Shown here piece after piece: positions 1 through 11,546 of a stretch of 64,000 bases of DNA; position 1 is the first letter of the stretch; every line of letters starts with the position of its first letter. The notes below the pieces were generated by a model. That model did not search any database, was not told the origin of the DNA, and saw nothing but the letters and a program-made list of their open reading frames with translations. Location: assembly GCA_963678675.1 (NCBI GenBank), contig OY783200.1, positions 11,880,786-11,944,785 of the forward strand. The letters are read 5' to 3'. Both the position numbers and the translations under genes were made by a program. The stretch is from Xiphydria camelus. Lineage: Eukaryota; Arthropoda; Insecta; Hymenoptera; Xiphydriidae.

Positions 1-45
1 CACATCCTTTTCGCCACAGTGCAGCTTCCCTACACTATGTGTTCG

Positions 46-261
46 TATAGGCTAGGCAAGTATCTCTAGTGGCGCCACGAGGTGGTCGCAGTTCGTAACT
101 CTGGGGTGATAAGTGACCAATCAGGATCAAGTATTCCGTTGTGGTGGGTTACAGACAACGGAATACTTGATCCCGACTGGTCACTTATCACCCCAAAGCT
201 TCGTGGACTATCCACGAGGTCGCGCACGCATCAATAATTTGAGATACTTGCCTAGCCTATA
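46..261. repeat. Foldback MITE with nested inverted arms
   Basis: Outer arms of 21 bases (46-66 and 241-261) are perfect inverted copies. Inside them, a second pair of arms (about 103-142 and 155-195) is also inverted, around a 12-base loop. There is no coding capacity. The structure is a palindromic non-autonomous DNA transposon; the superfamily is not identifiable from the termini. Confidence 0.75.
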
Positions 262-311
262 GGCACGCCCGGCAGCGGCGACCCTCGGAGACGTGGCCGC
301 TTTATTTCACT

Positions 312-530
312 TACACCCGGGGACCCACGAAATCTGTCGCTGATGACTTTTTTTAAATGTTATTTTTAAACGTACTAACCAATGATTAATCAATCCTCGT
401 GCTTTCATTAACGAGAGTAGACGTCACCGTAGCTAATGAGGGCATGAGAATTAATTGTTCACTGGTTAGTACGTTTAAAAATAAGGTTTAAAAAAAGTCA
501 CCAGCGACAGATTCCGTGAGCACGGGTGTA
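312..530. mobile_element. MITE family A, copy 1
   Basis: Foldback element of about 219 bp. Its termini read TACACCCGG... and end in ...CGGGTGTA, with arms that include TCTGTCGCTG and ACGTACTAACCA. The centre carries the sequence GAGAGTAGACGTCACC. Four further good copies of the same family lie at 533-749, 1399-1610, 16202-16419 and 16461-16675. It is non-coding. Confidence 0.85.
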
Positions 531-532
531 GG

Positions 533-749
533 TACACCCGGGCTCACGGAATCTGTCGCTGGTGACTTCTTTTAAATGTTATTTTTAAACGTACTAACCA
601 ATGATTAATCAATCCTCGTGCTTTCATTAACGAGAGTAGACGTCACCGTAGCTAATGAGGGCATGAGAATTAATTGTTCACTGGTTAGTACGTTTAAAAA
701 TAAGGTTTAAAAAAAGTCACCAGCGACAGATTTCGTGAGCACGGGTGTA
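533..749. mobile_element. MITE family A, copy 2, adjacent to copy 1
   Basis: Same sequence and orientation as the copy ending at 530, separated from it by only two bases. The two lie head to tail. That suggests tandem duplication or insertion into the end of an existing copy. Confidence 0.85.
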
Positions 750-1230
750 CCTACAACGCTTACATAACGCTGTCATCGGTCGGACACGTGCCGCTTTCCT
801 CCAGACTCGGTCTTTCTTCTGACGCCATTGGTTCTTCTCTCTACTCCCTAAGCGCACTCTAGCGACAGTGCATTTCCGTTATCGCTTATTAAGCGTACCC
901 TATTCTCCGTCTAATAAGGTATCACGTTATCGTTTAATAACGTAATCGGTTATTATGAAGCCACTGCGCATGCTCAACATAACGTTTTAAGTTTAACGTT
1001 CTAAAATTAAGGAGCTCAAAAACTCCCTAGTAGTTGGATGGGTGACCGCTCACGACGAAAAGATACACGTCAGACCCCCCTAATCTTTTAGAACCGTCAT
1101 TTTTTACGTCATCACAACGTACGGTAGGACGTCATTATGACGTGATTTTTCTTAGGCTAAGATCCGAACTAGAGACGTTCTTCACCGATCTGCTTACCGG
1201 ATGAAAAGTATTTTTTATCAAACATAATAC
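750..1230. other. Intergenic stretch without recognised feature
   Basis: Mixed-composition sequence with short repeats of TTATTAAGCG / TAATAACG type near 875-950. I see no ORF, RNA gene or clear transposon terminus before the Harbinger inverted repeat begins near 1231. Confidence 0.4.
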
Positions 1231-1398
1231 GTCAATGACTACGTCTCCACCGTACGTTAAATCCGGGATTTAGTAATCCTCGGATTGAAGATAATCCTGT
1301 CCCTACCGGTAAGTAACACGAAACGAGTAAAATTAATAAATCCCGTGGTAAATCCTCTTCGCGCATGCGCGTTAGTACTTGTAGCTGTCAAGTTGTTC

Positions 1399-1610
1399 CG
1401 TGCTCACGGAATCTGTCGCTGGTGACTTTTTTTAAACCTTATTTTTAAACGTACTAACCAGTGAACAATTAATTCTCATGCCCTCATTAGCTACGGTGAC
1501 GTCTACTCTCGTTAATGAAAGCACGAGGATTGATTAATCATTGGTTAGTACGTTTAAAAATAACATTTAAAAAAAGTCACCAGCGACAGATTCCGTGAGC
1601 CCGGGTGTAC
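1399..1610. mobile_element. MITE family A, copy 3, nested in the Harbinger element
   Basis: This is family A in inverted orientation relative to the copies at 312-749: the order of the inner AT-rich arms is reversed. The left end lacks the outermost TACACCC bases and starts at GTGCTCACGG. The position inside the Harbinger terminal repeats shows that it inserted after the Harbinger element did. Confidence 0.85.
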
Positions 1611-1815
1611 AGTAAAATAAATTTTAACCTTACTATTCATTTACAGAGATGAAATTTAATTTTGTAAAAAGTGGGGAGAATAAATTATAAAATGCTTACA
1701 AAAAGGAAGAGCAGGTTATAGCACATCTTATATAAAGTCTCTTTATATTCTACAGACTGTTACACAAGGTGCAGTTAATAGAGCAATAAAGAAAATTCGC
1801 AAGCATCGGCAACGA

Positions 1816-3176
1816 ATGCGTCAAATTTTTGCTTATGTTATTGGCCAAACAGCGTCAAGAATGATCTACTTAACTATTCAGCCAAGAAAGACACCGTCAG
1901 TTTGGATGAAATCACGATCATTACATTTCTGGGATATAATTGTAAATGAAAAGTTCAATCAAAAATATTGGCTTGAGCATTTTCGAATGAGCAAGGCAAC
2001 ATTCACAGAAATCTGTGATGCTTTACGCAAGGAATTGGCTCCTGAACCTAATTTTCTAAGTCCGAGGGAGCCTATTTCAGTTGAGAAGCAAGTTGGCATT
2101 GCAATTTATTTCTTTGCGAGCAGTGCAGAATATAAAACTATCGGAGCGTTATTCGGTGTGCAGAAAACAAGTGTCTGGAGATGCGTTCACAAGGTATACC
2201 AAGGTATAGTGAATGCAATAAATTCAATTCTTGGACCAAGATATATAACTATGCCTGGTATTGAAGAATGCTCCATTATATCAGCTAATTTTGAAAACAA
2301 GTGTGGCATACCTCAAATAATTGGAGCGATTGACGGAACACATGTTCCTATAAAACCACCCACTGATGGTCATAAAGATTTTCGGAATCGAAAAGGATGG
2401 ACATTTATTGTTCTTCAAGCAGTAGTGGATGATCTGTTCAGGTACGGAATATTAATTTACTTAATTATGTCGCTGTCTCGACCAATGAGTGACCTATAGC
2501 GATTTAAGTCTATGCTTATTTATAAGTAACGACTATGAATACCGTCCTCAGACTTCAATACTCTATGCGTGATTTCTTCAATTTAACTATTTATTATTAT
2601 ATGCAGATTTCGTAACATCAATTGCCGGACGCCTGGATCATCTCACGATGCTGCTGTTTTCGTGCAATCAAATTTGTTTCGAACCGCTGAGAACTGTATT
2701 CCACAAGTACGTAGATGCACTTCAAGAATATAATAGATAACTAAGTGAAATATTTTCATTATAGGTTAATCAGAAACCTTAAACTTCAATATTATAAGAT
2801 AGAAACTTATTTTTTCAGAAAACAGAGACCATTAACAATGTATGCGTACCGTATTTTATAATTGGAGACCCAGCATATCTATTACTACCATGGTTGATGA
2901 AAGGTTATACAGGAACACGATTAACTGCCCAGGAAGAATCTTTTAATGTATATCTCAATAGCGCAAGATGTTGTGTTGAAATCGCGTTAGGAAGATTAAA
3001 AGCACGCTGGAGATGCATTTTGAGAAAAACAGAGGTTCACTACTTTTTGTCCCTGCTCTAGAGATGACTTGCTGCATACTCCACAATATAGTGGAAAATG
3101 CAAAAGAAGCTTGTCCCAATGCATGGATCGATGTGACCAGAGAAGAAGCTGTTGAATTCCGTCAACCCATATGACA
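1816..3176 (+). pseudogene. Harbinger/PIF transposase (DDE_Tnp_4, HARBI1-like), spliced and frameshifted
   Basis: Three exons can be chained in phase: 1816-2441, 2607-2706 and 2819 onward. Each junction has GT..AG, with phase 2 at the first and phase 0 at the second. Exon 1 has the helical N-terminal part and the first catalytic Asp in IGAIDGTHVPI. Exon 2 reads on through GSSHDAAVF. Exon 3 supplies the second Asp in IIGDPAYLL and the Glu in the VEIALGRLKARWR block. Near 3043 a one-base loss in a T run shifts the frame; the family pattern resumes in another frame as FVPALEMTCC and continues to a stop near 3176. The family cuts and pastes DNA with its Myb-like partner. The broken frame argues against function. 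The start is uncertain because the reading frame is also open upstream of the first ATG shown. Confidence 0.8.
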
Positions 3177-3299
3177 GGAATGTAGAATGTACGATAATAT
3201 GAATGCTGCTCTGGTTAGAAATACGCTGAAAGATTATATGGCTCTTAATTTTCCCCTACGGAGAACGTTTTTATTAGAATAAAATCCATGTAGGTGTTT

Positions 3300-4289
3300 C
3301 ATTTTTAATGATTAGGAAGTCACATTTGGTAAACGTTTGGAAAATGAATAACCATGTATTGTATCACAATTGACTCGTTAATTACAGACTTTTGTACTTA
3401 CAAAAACTTGCTTAAAATTCAGTCTGACCTTATTCCTAAATAGACAGTCTTTGCAAGGATGCAGCCCATAGAAGTCCCACGAGTGCAAGTGAGGACATTC
3501 CTCGTTAATGTACAAGAGTATCCCTATATTTCACACAAATTAAATAAAGAAGTCCGTGTAGGATATGAAATATACAACAAGGACGCTCTTAAACATCTGC
3601 CGAGATTATACCGGCTTGAAAATGAAATAAATTCGTTTAACTCTTCTGTGGGCTATTTCCCTTGCATACAAATATTGTATGTGTTGAAGTACATAGTCAG
3701 TCTTGCTTTTATAATTACAGTACAAAAACAATATCACATTTGTTACTTTTTTCATTGCACAATTATATCAAAAGTAACATACACTATGATCAAATATTTG
3801 ATCGATTCTGACTGACTGTCTGTTCATCACAAGTGTAGTATCAATGTAGTGCCATTGTTGATAAATAAAAATAATGTGCTTTCATACGATTTAAAATAAA
3901 AATGAACAAAAATGAAACATTCCTCAATGTCGCTGTATGGTCACGGTATGTCGCTGCACATCATTATATGTAACATACATTTAATATTCTATAGACTACT
4001 CATTTACATAACTCTATAAGATGATAATATTTTATTACATTACAGGTATATACAGTGATTTTCAGGATACGGGTTATTCGTTCTATGACCTGAATCCTGA
4101 GAATAACACTGTATCTGAGAGTGAAAAGTTATGTATTAAATGTGTTTCGTGTGTAGCGACGTACATACTATAGTTGGAAACTAAGATACGAACACAAACT
4201 TTAACATATCAAACGGTAAGAAACAGAACGCTGTATTATCTGTGGTAAAAACCCGTTCACTTAGCTCTTATACTTTCTTATGGAATATA
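3300..4289. other. Spacer between the two Harbinger genes
   Basis: AT-rich. It contains a 118-codon plus-strand ORF (3459-3815) with no motif I recognise. Its first half, up to about 3640, looks more protein-like than the rest. It may be a remnant of the transposase 3' region or chance. I cannot support a function. Confidence 0.3.
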
Positions 4290-6160
4290 TCATTCTTTTT
4301 TATTACCTGGGAAAAGCTTGACACTCTCTACTTGTGATAATGGTAGGAGGCGAATAGGTTTCACATTCCTAGATATATTCTTAGGCAATGCTATTAGTTC
4401 ATCACTAGTAATCACTGGAAGTTGGGCTTGCAATGCAGCAGGTACGAACTGAGATTCTAAGACTGCAGGAACACTTTGCGATGCAACAGTTTTCTTACAA
4501 GCGGAACTGAATCTTATCGTAGAGGACGTCTGTTGCTGAGAAAGGACCTGGTTAGATAGAATAGATGATATTGCAGAAGATGGTTCTCTCGCAGGAGTAC
4601 TTTCAGGAGTGAAAACTTGAGACTGAGCATGCTGCCTATCTCCTGATAGTGGAGAAACTTCCTGATATGTCGAACGATATACCTGAGGCTGTAATCCTTG
4701 TAATAACATCTTTGTACTGTCAACGATTGCTTCCTTTATCGGTATTACTGTCTTATTAATAAATTCATTAAGGATTTTTTCCTCCCATTCTCTTTCTTGT
4801 TTAAATAAATTTGAGAGAAACTCAGTTTGCTGCAATTGCAATTGCAAGAGAGTTTCTTTCTGTATTTGTGAAGTGGTAGTTCTTCTTCTTATATTCGCCT
4901 TTTTTGGAGCTGATTGACTAGATGTCGAACTATCATCAGTATCATTATGATTTTCATAGGTTCGTTTCATCTCCTTTGCCCTAGAACTCTTCCCCTTTTC
5001 TTTATGTATTTCTTGTTCCTGTTCCTGAACTTGTTCGACAAAAGGTGACGTTGGTTGCTGAGCGATCGGTGAATCAGTAGAACATCCGGGAATGCTGCCA
5101 TCGCGAGGATCAGGAGCATCCTCGTAAATGGATTGGAAATCTGAAACGTGTTTTTTAAAATCAGTATTATTTAGGATATAAATTCCATTTTTTATTCTAA
5201 ATATTTAATTAATGTATTTATTACATACCCTTTGAATTGTCAACTTCTGCTTCCTGCACAATTGAATCTATCCCTTTCATTTGTACAACAGGACGATCTC
5301 CACATATATTATTAAGTTCCTCGAAGTATTCGAACTTAATTCGTACATTGCCAGACCCACTTACATTAAGATTGCACTTGCAAACCAAGTATTGTTCTGT
5401 GAAGAAGTACAGGGTGGTTCACTTAATTCGGTGACATAGCAATCGTGCGCGTGCGAGAGAAAACATGATAAGTGCATAAGAATCTTTATCACACATTTCC
5501 CTAGACTTGTCCAGTTAGATTTTGTGCAACAGAGGCTCGAACGCACTCACCATGTATTCTCTCTCGTACTCGTACGATTGCTATGTCACCGAATTAGGTG
5601 AACCACCCTGTATATTACTAAACATAATGAACAATACTGAGAATAAAGATGTGCTTTTACATTACAGTTTCAAAAGATTTTAATTCGTGGCTATCAGAAT
5701 AAAGTATTTATAGTCGATATTTATACATATATAAACAAAACTCAAGTTGCCGTCTCGACAATTGAGTAACCTCCAATGCTGACTTAAGTCTATGCTTATT
5801 TATAAGTAATGACTATGAATACCAGCTTATAAATCACTTGTATCGAAGGTGTAATATAGTTTCATTTTCGAAAATATAGGATGCTTTTGGAAATGGTACC
5901 AAAATATTATATTTTCACTCCTGAGACAGTATTTATTCTGTAAAAATAATATAAATTTAAGTACATACGTCTTAGATTCTTAAACCGTATTTGCCTTTGT
6001 TGTGAAGTTTTATTGTATCCAACCGAATTCATGATCAATGAAAGTTTATCAAAAATTTCAGCAACGCGAAATTTCTTGCCATCTAAGAGTTTCATCACTT
6101 TGTGGTCGTCTATTAATTGCAGCATATGTCTCGTTTCCTCTCTATCCCAGGAGTCTCGAA
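4290..6160 (-). CDS. Myb/SANT-like DNA-binding protein of the Harbinger element
   Basis: At least three minus-strand exons are visible. Exon A (about 6160-5960) encodes the Trp-containing Myb-like helix region: SWDREETRHML, LLDGKKFRVAEIF, then QIRFKNLRR, followed by a GTATGT donor. Exon B (5396-5229) encodes FEYFEELNNICGDRP, the usual continuation of this family, and ends at GTATGT. Exon C (5140-4290) follows a TTTCAG acceptor. It adds about 57 codons before the first ATG of the long ORF, then a Gln-rich, Leu-rich coiled-coil-like stretch and a Ser/Thr-rich tail. In this family the protein binds the element ends and delivers the transposase to them. A MITE sits 10-15 bases upstream of the exon B acceptor. 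No stop was seen within these exons; the exact start is not established. Confidence 0.65.
5410..5610. mobile_element. TA-flanked MITE (Tc1/mariner type) in an intron
   Basis: Termini are CAGGGTGGTTCAC... and inverted ...GAACCACCCTG, flanked by TA on both sides. The arms continue for more than 35 bases (AATTCGGTGACATAGC). The insertion lies directly upstream of a putative 3' splice site of the Myb-like gene. Confidence 0.85.
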
Positions 6161-6419
6161 CTCGTTTCGAGACACTGTGAAATTAATGATAAACATGTGT
6201 ACAATTTTGAACATAACCTAAACTAACTTCAATTTTGTATGTACAAAAATCTCTCTCTCTCTCATATTATATTTACATCGCTTGAAATGTCCTTCAAGAA
6301 TATTATCAGATTAAATATTTAATATTTATCATACATACCTATTGCCTTTCGTACAATTCATATTTGTCCACATTTCGTCCTATTCTTTCTGTCCACCGCA
6401 GATATCTATAGGATAATAT

Positions 6420-6476
6420 CGGATTAATAAGTCTAATGCTGGCAATTTGGCAGGATTAGACTTATTAATCCGAGAG
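6420..6476. repeat. Hairpin in Harbinger right end
   Basis: CGGATTAATAAGTCTAATGC and its inverted copy surround a short loop. It lies just inside the right terminal inverted repeat. Confidence 0.6.
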
Positions 6477-6603
6477 GCGTCTCCACCGGTAAAATATTGA
6501 GATTAAATAATCCGAGGATTACTAAATCACGGATTTAACGTACGGTGGAGACGTAGTCAATGAATACTAATAAAATATGCTCAAGACTACCCTTAAAACT
6601 ATA

Positions 6604-7516
6604 CAGGGTGGACCAGGTTAAACGTCATTTTTGTTGATATGTGATAGAACAACAAAAAAAAAGTAGACTTTCATAAGAAAATTTTTTTCAAAAATGTTTC
6701 CTAACAAAGATACAGGGTGTCAAAGTTTCAAAAAAAAAATGGTTTTCTCATCATAACTTCTAAACTACTTGATCGATTTCCATGAAATTTCGCACACAGG
6801 CTAATGTAGAAAAGCTCTAAGCAATAATTAAATAATTTTTAAAAATTCTCCAGTGGCGTAGATACTGGGGGCCGGTACCCCCTTTCCCCCTGCGAAATTT
6901 CATGGAAATCGATCCAGTGGCTTAGAAGTTATGATGAGAAAACCATTTTTTTTTTCGAAACTTTGAAACCCTATATCTTTGTTAGGAAACATTTTTGAAA
7001 CAAATTTTCTCATGAGAATCTATTTTTTTTTGTTGCTCTATCATATATCACAATTAATTGAGTTCAACCTAGCTTTGGCCTGCTCGCAACCCTATAAATT
7101 AAAATAAATATCTCAAAAACGAAGAAATAAATCAAAAATTTGCAAGGGTGATTTTTTCCTTTAAATTAAACGGGGAATCCAATAATTAAATTTTCTTTGC
7201 AAAATATCCAGTGGCGCCGAAGATTAGGAGGGGGAAAGGGGGGTACCGGCCCCTAGTATCTACGCCACTGGAGAATTTTTAAAAATTATTTAATTATTGC
7301 TTAGAACTGTTCTACATTAGCCTGTGTGCGAAATTTCATGGAAATCGATCAAGTAGTTTAGAAGTTATGATGAGAAAACCATTTTTCTTCGAAACTTTGA
7401 CACCCTGTATCTTTGTTAGGAAACATTTTTGAAAAAAATTTTCTTACGAAAGTCTACTTTTTTTTGGTTGTTCTATCACATATCAGAAAAAATGACGTTT
7501 AACCTGGTCCACCCTG
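6604..7516. mobile_element. Large foldback element with CAGGGTGGACCAGG termini
   Basis: A 913-bp element flanked by TA. The inverted arms are about 290 bp each and nearly identical, reaching inward to the sequence CTCCAGTGGCGTAGATAC. Poly-A/T tracts and the motif CAGGGTGTCAAAG recur in both arms. There is no ORF. The termini and TA flanks point to a non-autonomous Tc1/mariner-type element. Confidence 0.85.
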
Positions 7517-8034
7517 TATAAACAGGTGAGCTGATATGAGCAATTTGCACCGATCTGCTTACCAATTAAACTGTACCGCATGTCCTATGGCCAACCGCGC
7601 AGGTGAGCTGCGACCTGAATTCTTGACTTCAGCAGTATTTATGGTACAGTTAGAGTGGGCTTCAGACGAGTGCACTGCATAAGAACGAAAAGTGTCGACT
7701 GCTCTTCTAATAGCTGTCAATTCGGGAGATCGAAGCGTTTCGTGTAACCTCAAAATCGTAAAGTTTTGAATTAGTAGTGAATAATTTGTAGAAGTGATGA
7801 GAAAAAAAAGGTGTAAGTGCCGTTGTACTCACGGAGGATGTGTAAACATCTTACAATTATCTGCGGTCCGAGTTTAATTGGGGAATATGACGTCGTAGTT
7901 CGACATGAAGAAGTTAAATTTCTTCTATAATAAAATATTTATTATTATTATATTAGATTTATAACTTACTAGCAGCCCGTCCCGGCTTCGCACGGGTAGA
8001 TTGTGGATTGATTTTGTCCGTCCACCATTGTTTA
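7517..8034. other. Intergenic, with the start of a repeat bearing a GC-rich CTAGCAGCCCG motif
   Basis: No gene is recognised. 7590-7760 shares the phrase CAATTCGGGAGATCGAAG with 9231-9246, so parts belong to one dispersed repeat. At 7969 a GC-rich phrase, CTAGCAGCCCGTCCCGGC, typical of dispersed insect repeats, marks the start of the satellite-bearing element that follows. Confidence 0.4.
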
Positions 8035-8952
8035 AATACATTTTTAATACAAAACTTTTAGTATTTTTCCCGGGCTACGCAATGGTCATATTGGATTTGA
8101 CCTTGACCATGACCTTCAAGGTTATATCAAGGTCAAATTAATTTTTTTTCACGTTCAAATGTGTCCTTGACCATTTTTTTTCATGTTACCTTTATTGTCA
8201 GCGGAGGTCAAATTTAGGTCAAGTATAGTTCGACTTTTTGAACACCCTGTATAAGATTTACTAACTCAGAAACCTTCGCGGGCATGCGTCCAACCATTCC
8301 CCAACTTTTCATCGCAATCGGATGAACGGTTTAGGAAGGCATAATAATCATCAGTACCGGTACTTTTTGAACACCTTTTATAAGATTTACTAACTCAGAA
8401 ACCTTCGCGGGCATGCGTCCAACCATTCCCCAAAGTTTTATCGCAATCGGATGAACGGTTTAGGAAGGCATAATAATCATCCGTACCGGTACTTTTTGAA
8501 CACCCTGTATGAGATTTACTAACTCAAACCTTCGCGGATATGCGTCCAACTGTTCCCCAAATTTTCATCGCAATCGGATGAACGGTTTAGGAAGGCATAA
8601 TAATCATCCGTACCGGTACTTTTTGAACACCCTGCATAAGATTTACTAACTCAGAAACCTTCGCGGGCATGCGTCCAACCATTCCCCAACTTTTCATCGC
8701 AATCGGATGAACGGTTTAGGAAGGCATAATAATCATTAGTACCGGTACTTTTTGAACACCTTTTATAAGATGTACTAACTCAGAAACCTTCGCGGGCATG
8801 CGTCCAACCATTTCCCAAAGTTTCATCGCAATCGGATGAACGGTTTAGGAAGGCATTTGATATTACCTTAAAGGTCACGGTCAAGGTCAAATCCAATACG
8901 ACCACTGGGTAGCCAAGGGAAAATCCTTAATGTTTTGTATTAAATATTTTTC
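8035..8952. repeat. Tandem satellite (5 x ~128 bp) enclosed by inverted repeats
   Basis: Five units start at 8234, 8363, 8492, 8619 and 8748, a spacing of 127-129 bases. Each holds CTTTTTGAACACC, AGATTTACTAACTCA and ATCGCAATCGGATGAACGG. The array is bracketed by inverted arms (about 8035-8132 and 8868-8952) carrying TTGGATTTGACCTTGACC and its reverse complement, plus a shared TTTTGTATTAAA. The whole unit therefore looks like a non-autonomous transposon with a variable-number tandem core. Confidence 0.8.
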
Positions 8953-9142
8953 TCTAAAATGTTTTCCTGTTGAGATAATCCAGCTTGCGCGAATAGTATG
9001 CGCAGTAGCGCCACACACACACTGACGCAGTCACATCTACATGACTTACATCTGACGTTCAATTTCCCAGGAAGGTCGTACCGCAGAGCCATAGTATAGA
9101 TGTTTACACATCAATAATCATAAATAATCTTCCGAAATGTGA

Positions 9143-9226
9143 CAGCCATCGGGAAATCAGACGACGCTTTTCGCTCTTACGCTGCGTTCTTACGAAAAGT
9201 GTGAAACGTCTGATTTCCCGATGGCT
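9143..9226. repeat. Hairpin foldback
   Basis: AGCCATCGGGAAATCAGACG at the left is inverted at the right end, around a core that itself contains inverted TTTTCG / CGAAAA. There is no coding capacity. Confidence 0.7.
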
Positions 9227-9393
9227 ATCAATTCGGGAGATCGAAGTCTAAGCTCGAAATCGTGAATCTTTGAATAAATGGTAAGTAATGTTCAGAAGTG
9301 ATAGTTAACAATCATTCGGGTTTTTTCGATGTCCAATCGAATTACACACCTCACACATGCCTGAATTTTTAGGCTGGGCAAAACTGAAGCAGG

Positions 9394-9853
9394 TGGCGCC
9401 ACCGAGCCAAACACCCGCGGGCAAATTAAAACGGTTATAATATATTATTAATACTGCACTGTTGCAGATTTGACTATACCTGATGTGACTGGTATAAAAA
9501 TTATGAAAGTGAAACGGTTGAAGGAATTCAGCGGATCTCCTTCTGATGCGGCAGGTCCTCTTCGCGCGGGAGAAGGACTTGTTTCTGTCGTCTGGTGGTG
9601 GCGACACCGTCGCTCGTCGTGGGTCGGCCGCTATCGTTGGTGGGAAGCGGCTGCGGAGGCTCCACAGCCACCGTTTTATATTTAATTTTTTATTTAAATT
9701 CACTTCACTACATACAGATTCATAAATTAATGTTGTATTTTCGTTTTTGACTCCTGCAATGCCTACTATACTTTATAAAGTAAGCATTGACTCGTGCCAT
9801 GTTGATATATTTCAAATCAGGCGGTAAATAAGGGTGTTTAGCTCGGTGGCGCC
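9394..9853. repeat. Possible element bounded by inverted GGCGCCACCGAGC
   Basis: GGCGCCACCGAGCC at about 9395 and its inverted form GCTCGGTGGCGCC at 9841-9853 bound a 460-bp segment. The neighbouring bases (CAAACACCC / GGGTGTTTA) also pair partly. The overlapping minus ORF (132 codons) has no recognisable motif and is probably chance. No further feature is seen up to 10286. Confidence 0.4.
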
Positions 9854-10286
9854 TAAGTTTACTTCCTCGATCACCAGCCAACCTCATTCTACATCATTGT
9901 AAGTATTCTTCGAAATAGTCAACTCTGGAATAGTTTTGCATTAGATATTGATTATAAATTAATAGGTATAGGTATCTTTTATTTACTTACCGGGCGCATA
10001 TTTTCTTCGGATTTCTCATTCTTGGTAATACGTCAATATCTTCAAATGATGATTCAAAAACTGGTATATTAAATAACTCAATTTCAAAATTAATAACAAT
10101 TTACCACAACGATCAGGTTATGACTATGTCACGGAAGAATATAGACACGAACAAAAAGTTAGGTTATACTGAGGATAGCTAGCTTATCCCACGATGAAAC
10201 TGGCGGATAAGTTATGTCTGCATTTATTCCAAAGTTTATTCCAGACTTATACCATACTTGTAAAATGCTTGCGTACTGGTTATATA

Positions 10287-11157
10287 CCAGGTGTGTCGGT
10301 AATTCCTTTCCGGTTTTTTCGTTAAAGAAAACACGTTACTTACAATGGATAGTTCAAATTTATTTATTCAAAGTATTGGCCATTTGGTTCTATACATTCT
10401 GCCCATCTCTTAGGCAATCTATGGATGCCATTCCAAAAGAACAGTTTCTCCTTTGAGCTAAACCATTTATCGAGCCATTTTTTAATTTCTTCGAAATCGG
10501 CGAAGTGCTGCTCTGCAAGCGCTCACCCCATCGATGCGAAAAGGTGGTAGTCGGATGGAGTCAGATCTGGAGAGTACGGCGGGTGCGATAAAACTTCCCA
10601 ACCAAGTGATTTCAACACTTCTTTGTTCTTTGACTCGTTTTGCTGTATGAGACGGCGCGTTGTCATGCTGCAAAATCATGTGGCACCCATCTTCCCATCT
10701 TTTGGATCTTTCCCATCGCTCGTAATCGTTCACAAATTGCTACTCGGCTCACATTCAACTTTTCTGCCAATTGTTTTTGAGTTTGTGTTGGGTCTTCAAC
10801 CAATAACTCCTGCAATTCCACATCTTGAATTGTTGAAACCACGTTTCACATGTTCTTATGGTTGGCGCATGTTCACCGTAAGTCTCTACCAGCAAACTAT
10901 GACTTTCAGCGGCTTTTTTCTTTCGATGAAACAAGAAAAGTAATGCGTGCCGCAAATGCACGTTTTCAGGCACAAAACTCGACATTTTCAGAAAATTATA
11001 AATCTATAACGCTGTTATTTTGGCGGAACGTAACTTGTGTAGTATTGAGGTTAATGTCAGTAGAATAAAATGACATATGTATCAAATCATAATATTTCAT
11101 ACTTATAGCTAATGACATCTGTTACGAAAACCGGAAAGGAATTACCGACACACCTGG
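10287..11157 (-). pseudogene. Mariner transposon with internally deleted transposase
   Basis: Terminal inverted repeats are CCAGGTGTGTCGGTAATTCC and its inverse, flanked by TA. On the minus strand the N-terminal part starts MSSFVPENVHLRHALLFLFH and reaches ETWFQQFK, the mariner helix-turn-helix region. A C-terminal part carries the catalytic-type MILQHDNAPSHTA block. The segment expected between them, and the reading through SPDxxPxDYH, are lost or out of frame. The element is about 870 bp, against roughly 1.3 kb for intact mariners. It is non-functional, but the ends look intact, so it could have been mobilised in trans. Confidence 0.85.
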
Positions 11158-11159
11158 TA

Positions 11160-11205
11160 TATAGCGCTATACCGCGTTTATACCGTGTTGGTAAAACCGG
11201 CCCTA
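11160..11205. repeat. Half-copy of foldback family also found at 35886-36013
   Basis: AGCGCTATACCGCG ... GTTGGTAAAACCGGCCC matches the right arm of the complete palindrome at 35886-36013. The left arm is absent here; the mariner ends directly beside it. Confidence 0.65.
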
Positions 11206-11209
11206 AATA

Positions 11210-11345
11210 TCACTTTTGGATCACTGCTCACCACCATTGAACCACTACTGACCATCATTGAACCACTGCTCACCACTATTGTGCCACTACTCAGGTTTTC
11301 AGTAGTGGTTGGAAATATTCTGTAGTGTTCTGTAGTGGTTTTCGA
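11210..11345. repeat. Degenerate CCACTACT/AGTAGTGG repeats
   Basis: Short imperfect direct repeats of ACCACTACTGACCA and their inverted forms TAGTGGTT. They resemble the subterminal repeats of the element at 22006-23692. Confidence 0.45.
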
Positions 11346-11546
11346 CACGGGAACTGTGGTACATGATCAACTTTTATTCTTATAATTAACATAACAATAA
11401 TTAAGGCACTATAATATTATATGCAATATACAAAAGTGTGTTCAAGAGGATTATCAATATTTCAAAATGCGCAAATTATCGAATACAAATAAAAATGATG
11501 GTAGAGGATAACTGAAAATATATAATGTAATTGTATGTAGGTATAC

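Larger units (their letters stand above)
1231..6563. mobile_element. Harbinger (PIF) DNA transposon, nearly complete, decayed
   Basis: The ends are inverted repeats of about 56 bases: 1231-1286 and 6507-6563, both containing GACTACGTCTCCACCG and GATTTAGTAATCCTCGG, with one mismatch seen. Between them lie the two genes expected of this superfamily. One is a DDE transposase on plus (1816-3176) and the other a Myb/SANT-like protein on minus (about 6160-4290), so the genes converge. Two younger non-autonomous elements have inserted inside it (1399-1610 and 5410-5610). The transposase carries a frameshift, so the copy is probably immobile by itself. Confidence 0.8.

Noticed and set aside
7969..8870. 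Possible CRISPR-like array at the 128-bp repeats
   Set aside because: The units are 128 bp and nearly identical throughout, with no spacers. This is a eukaryotic satellite.
9305..9703. 132-codon minus ORF
   Set aside because: It spans the arm of a possible inverted-repeat element, is rich in Arg/Ser without motifs, and has an overlapping ORF on the other strand.
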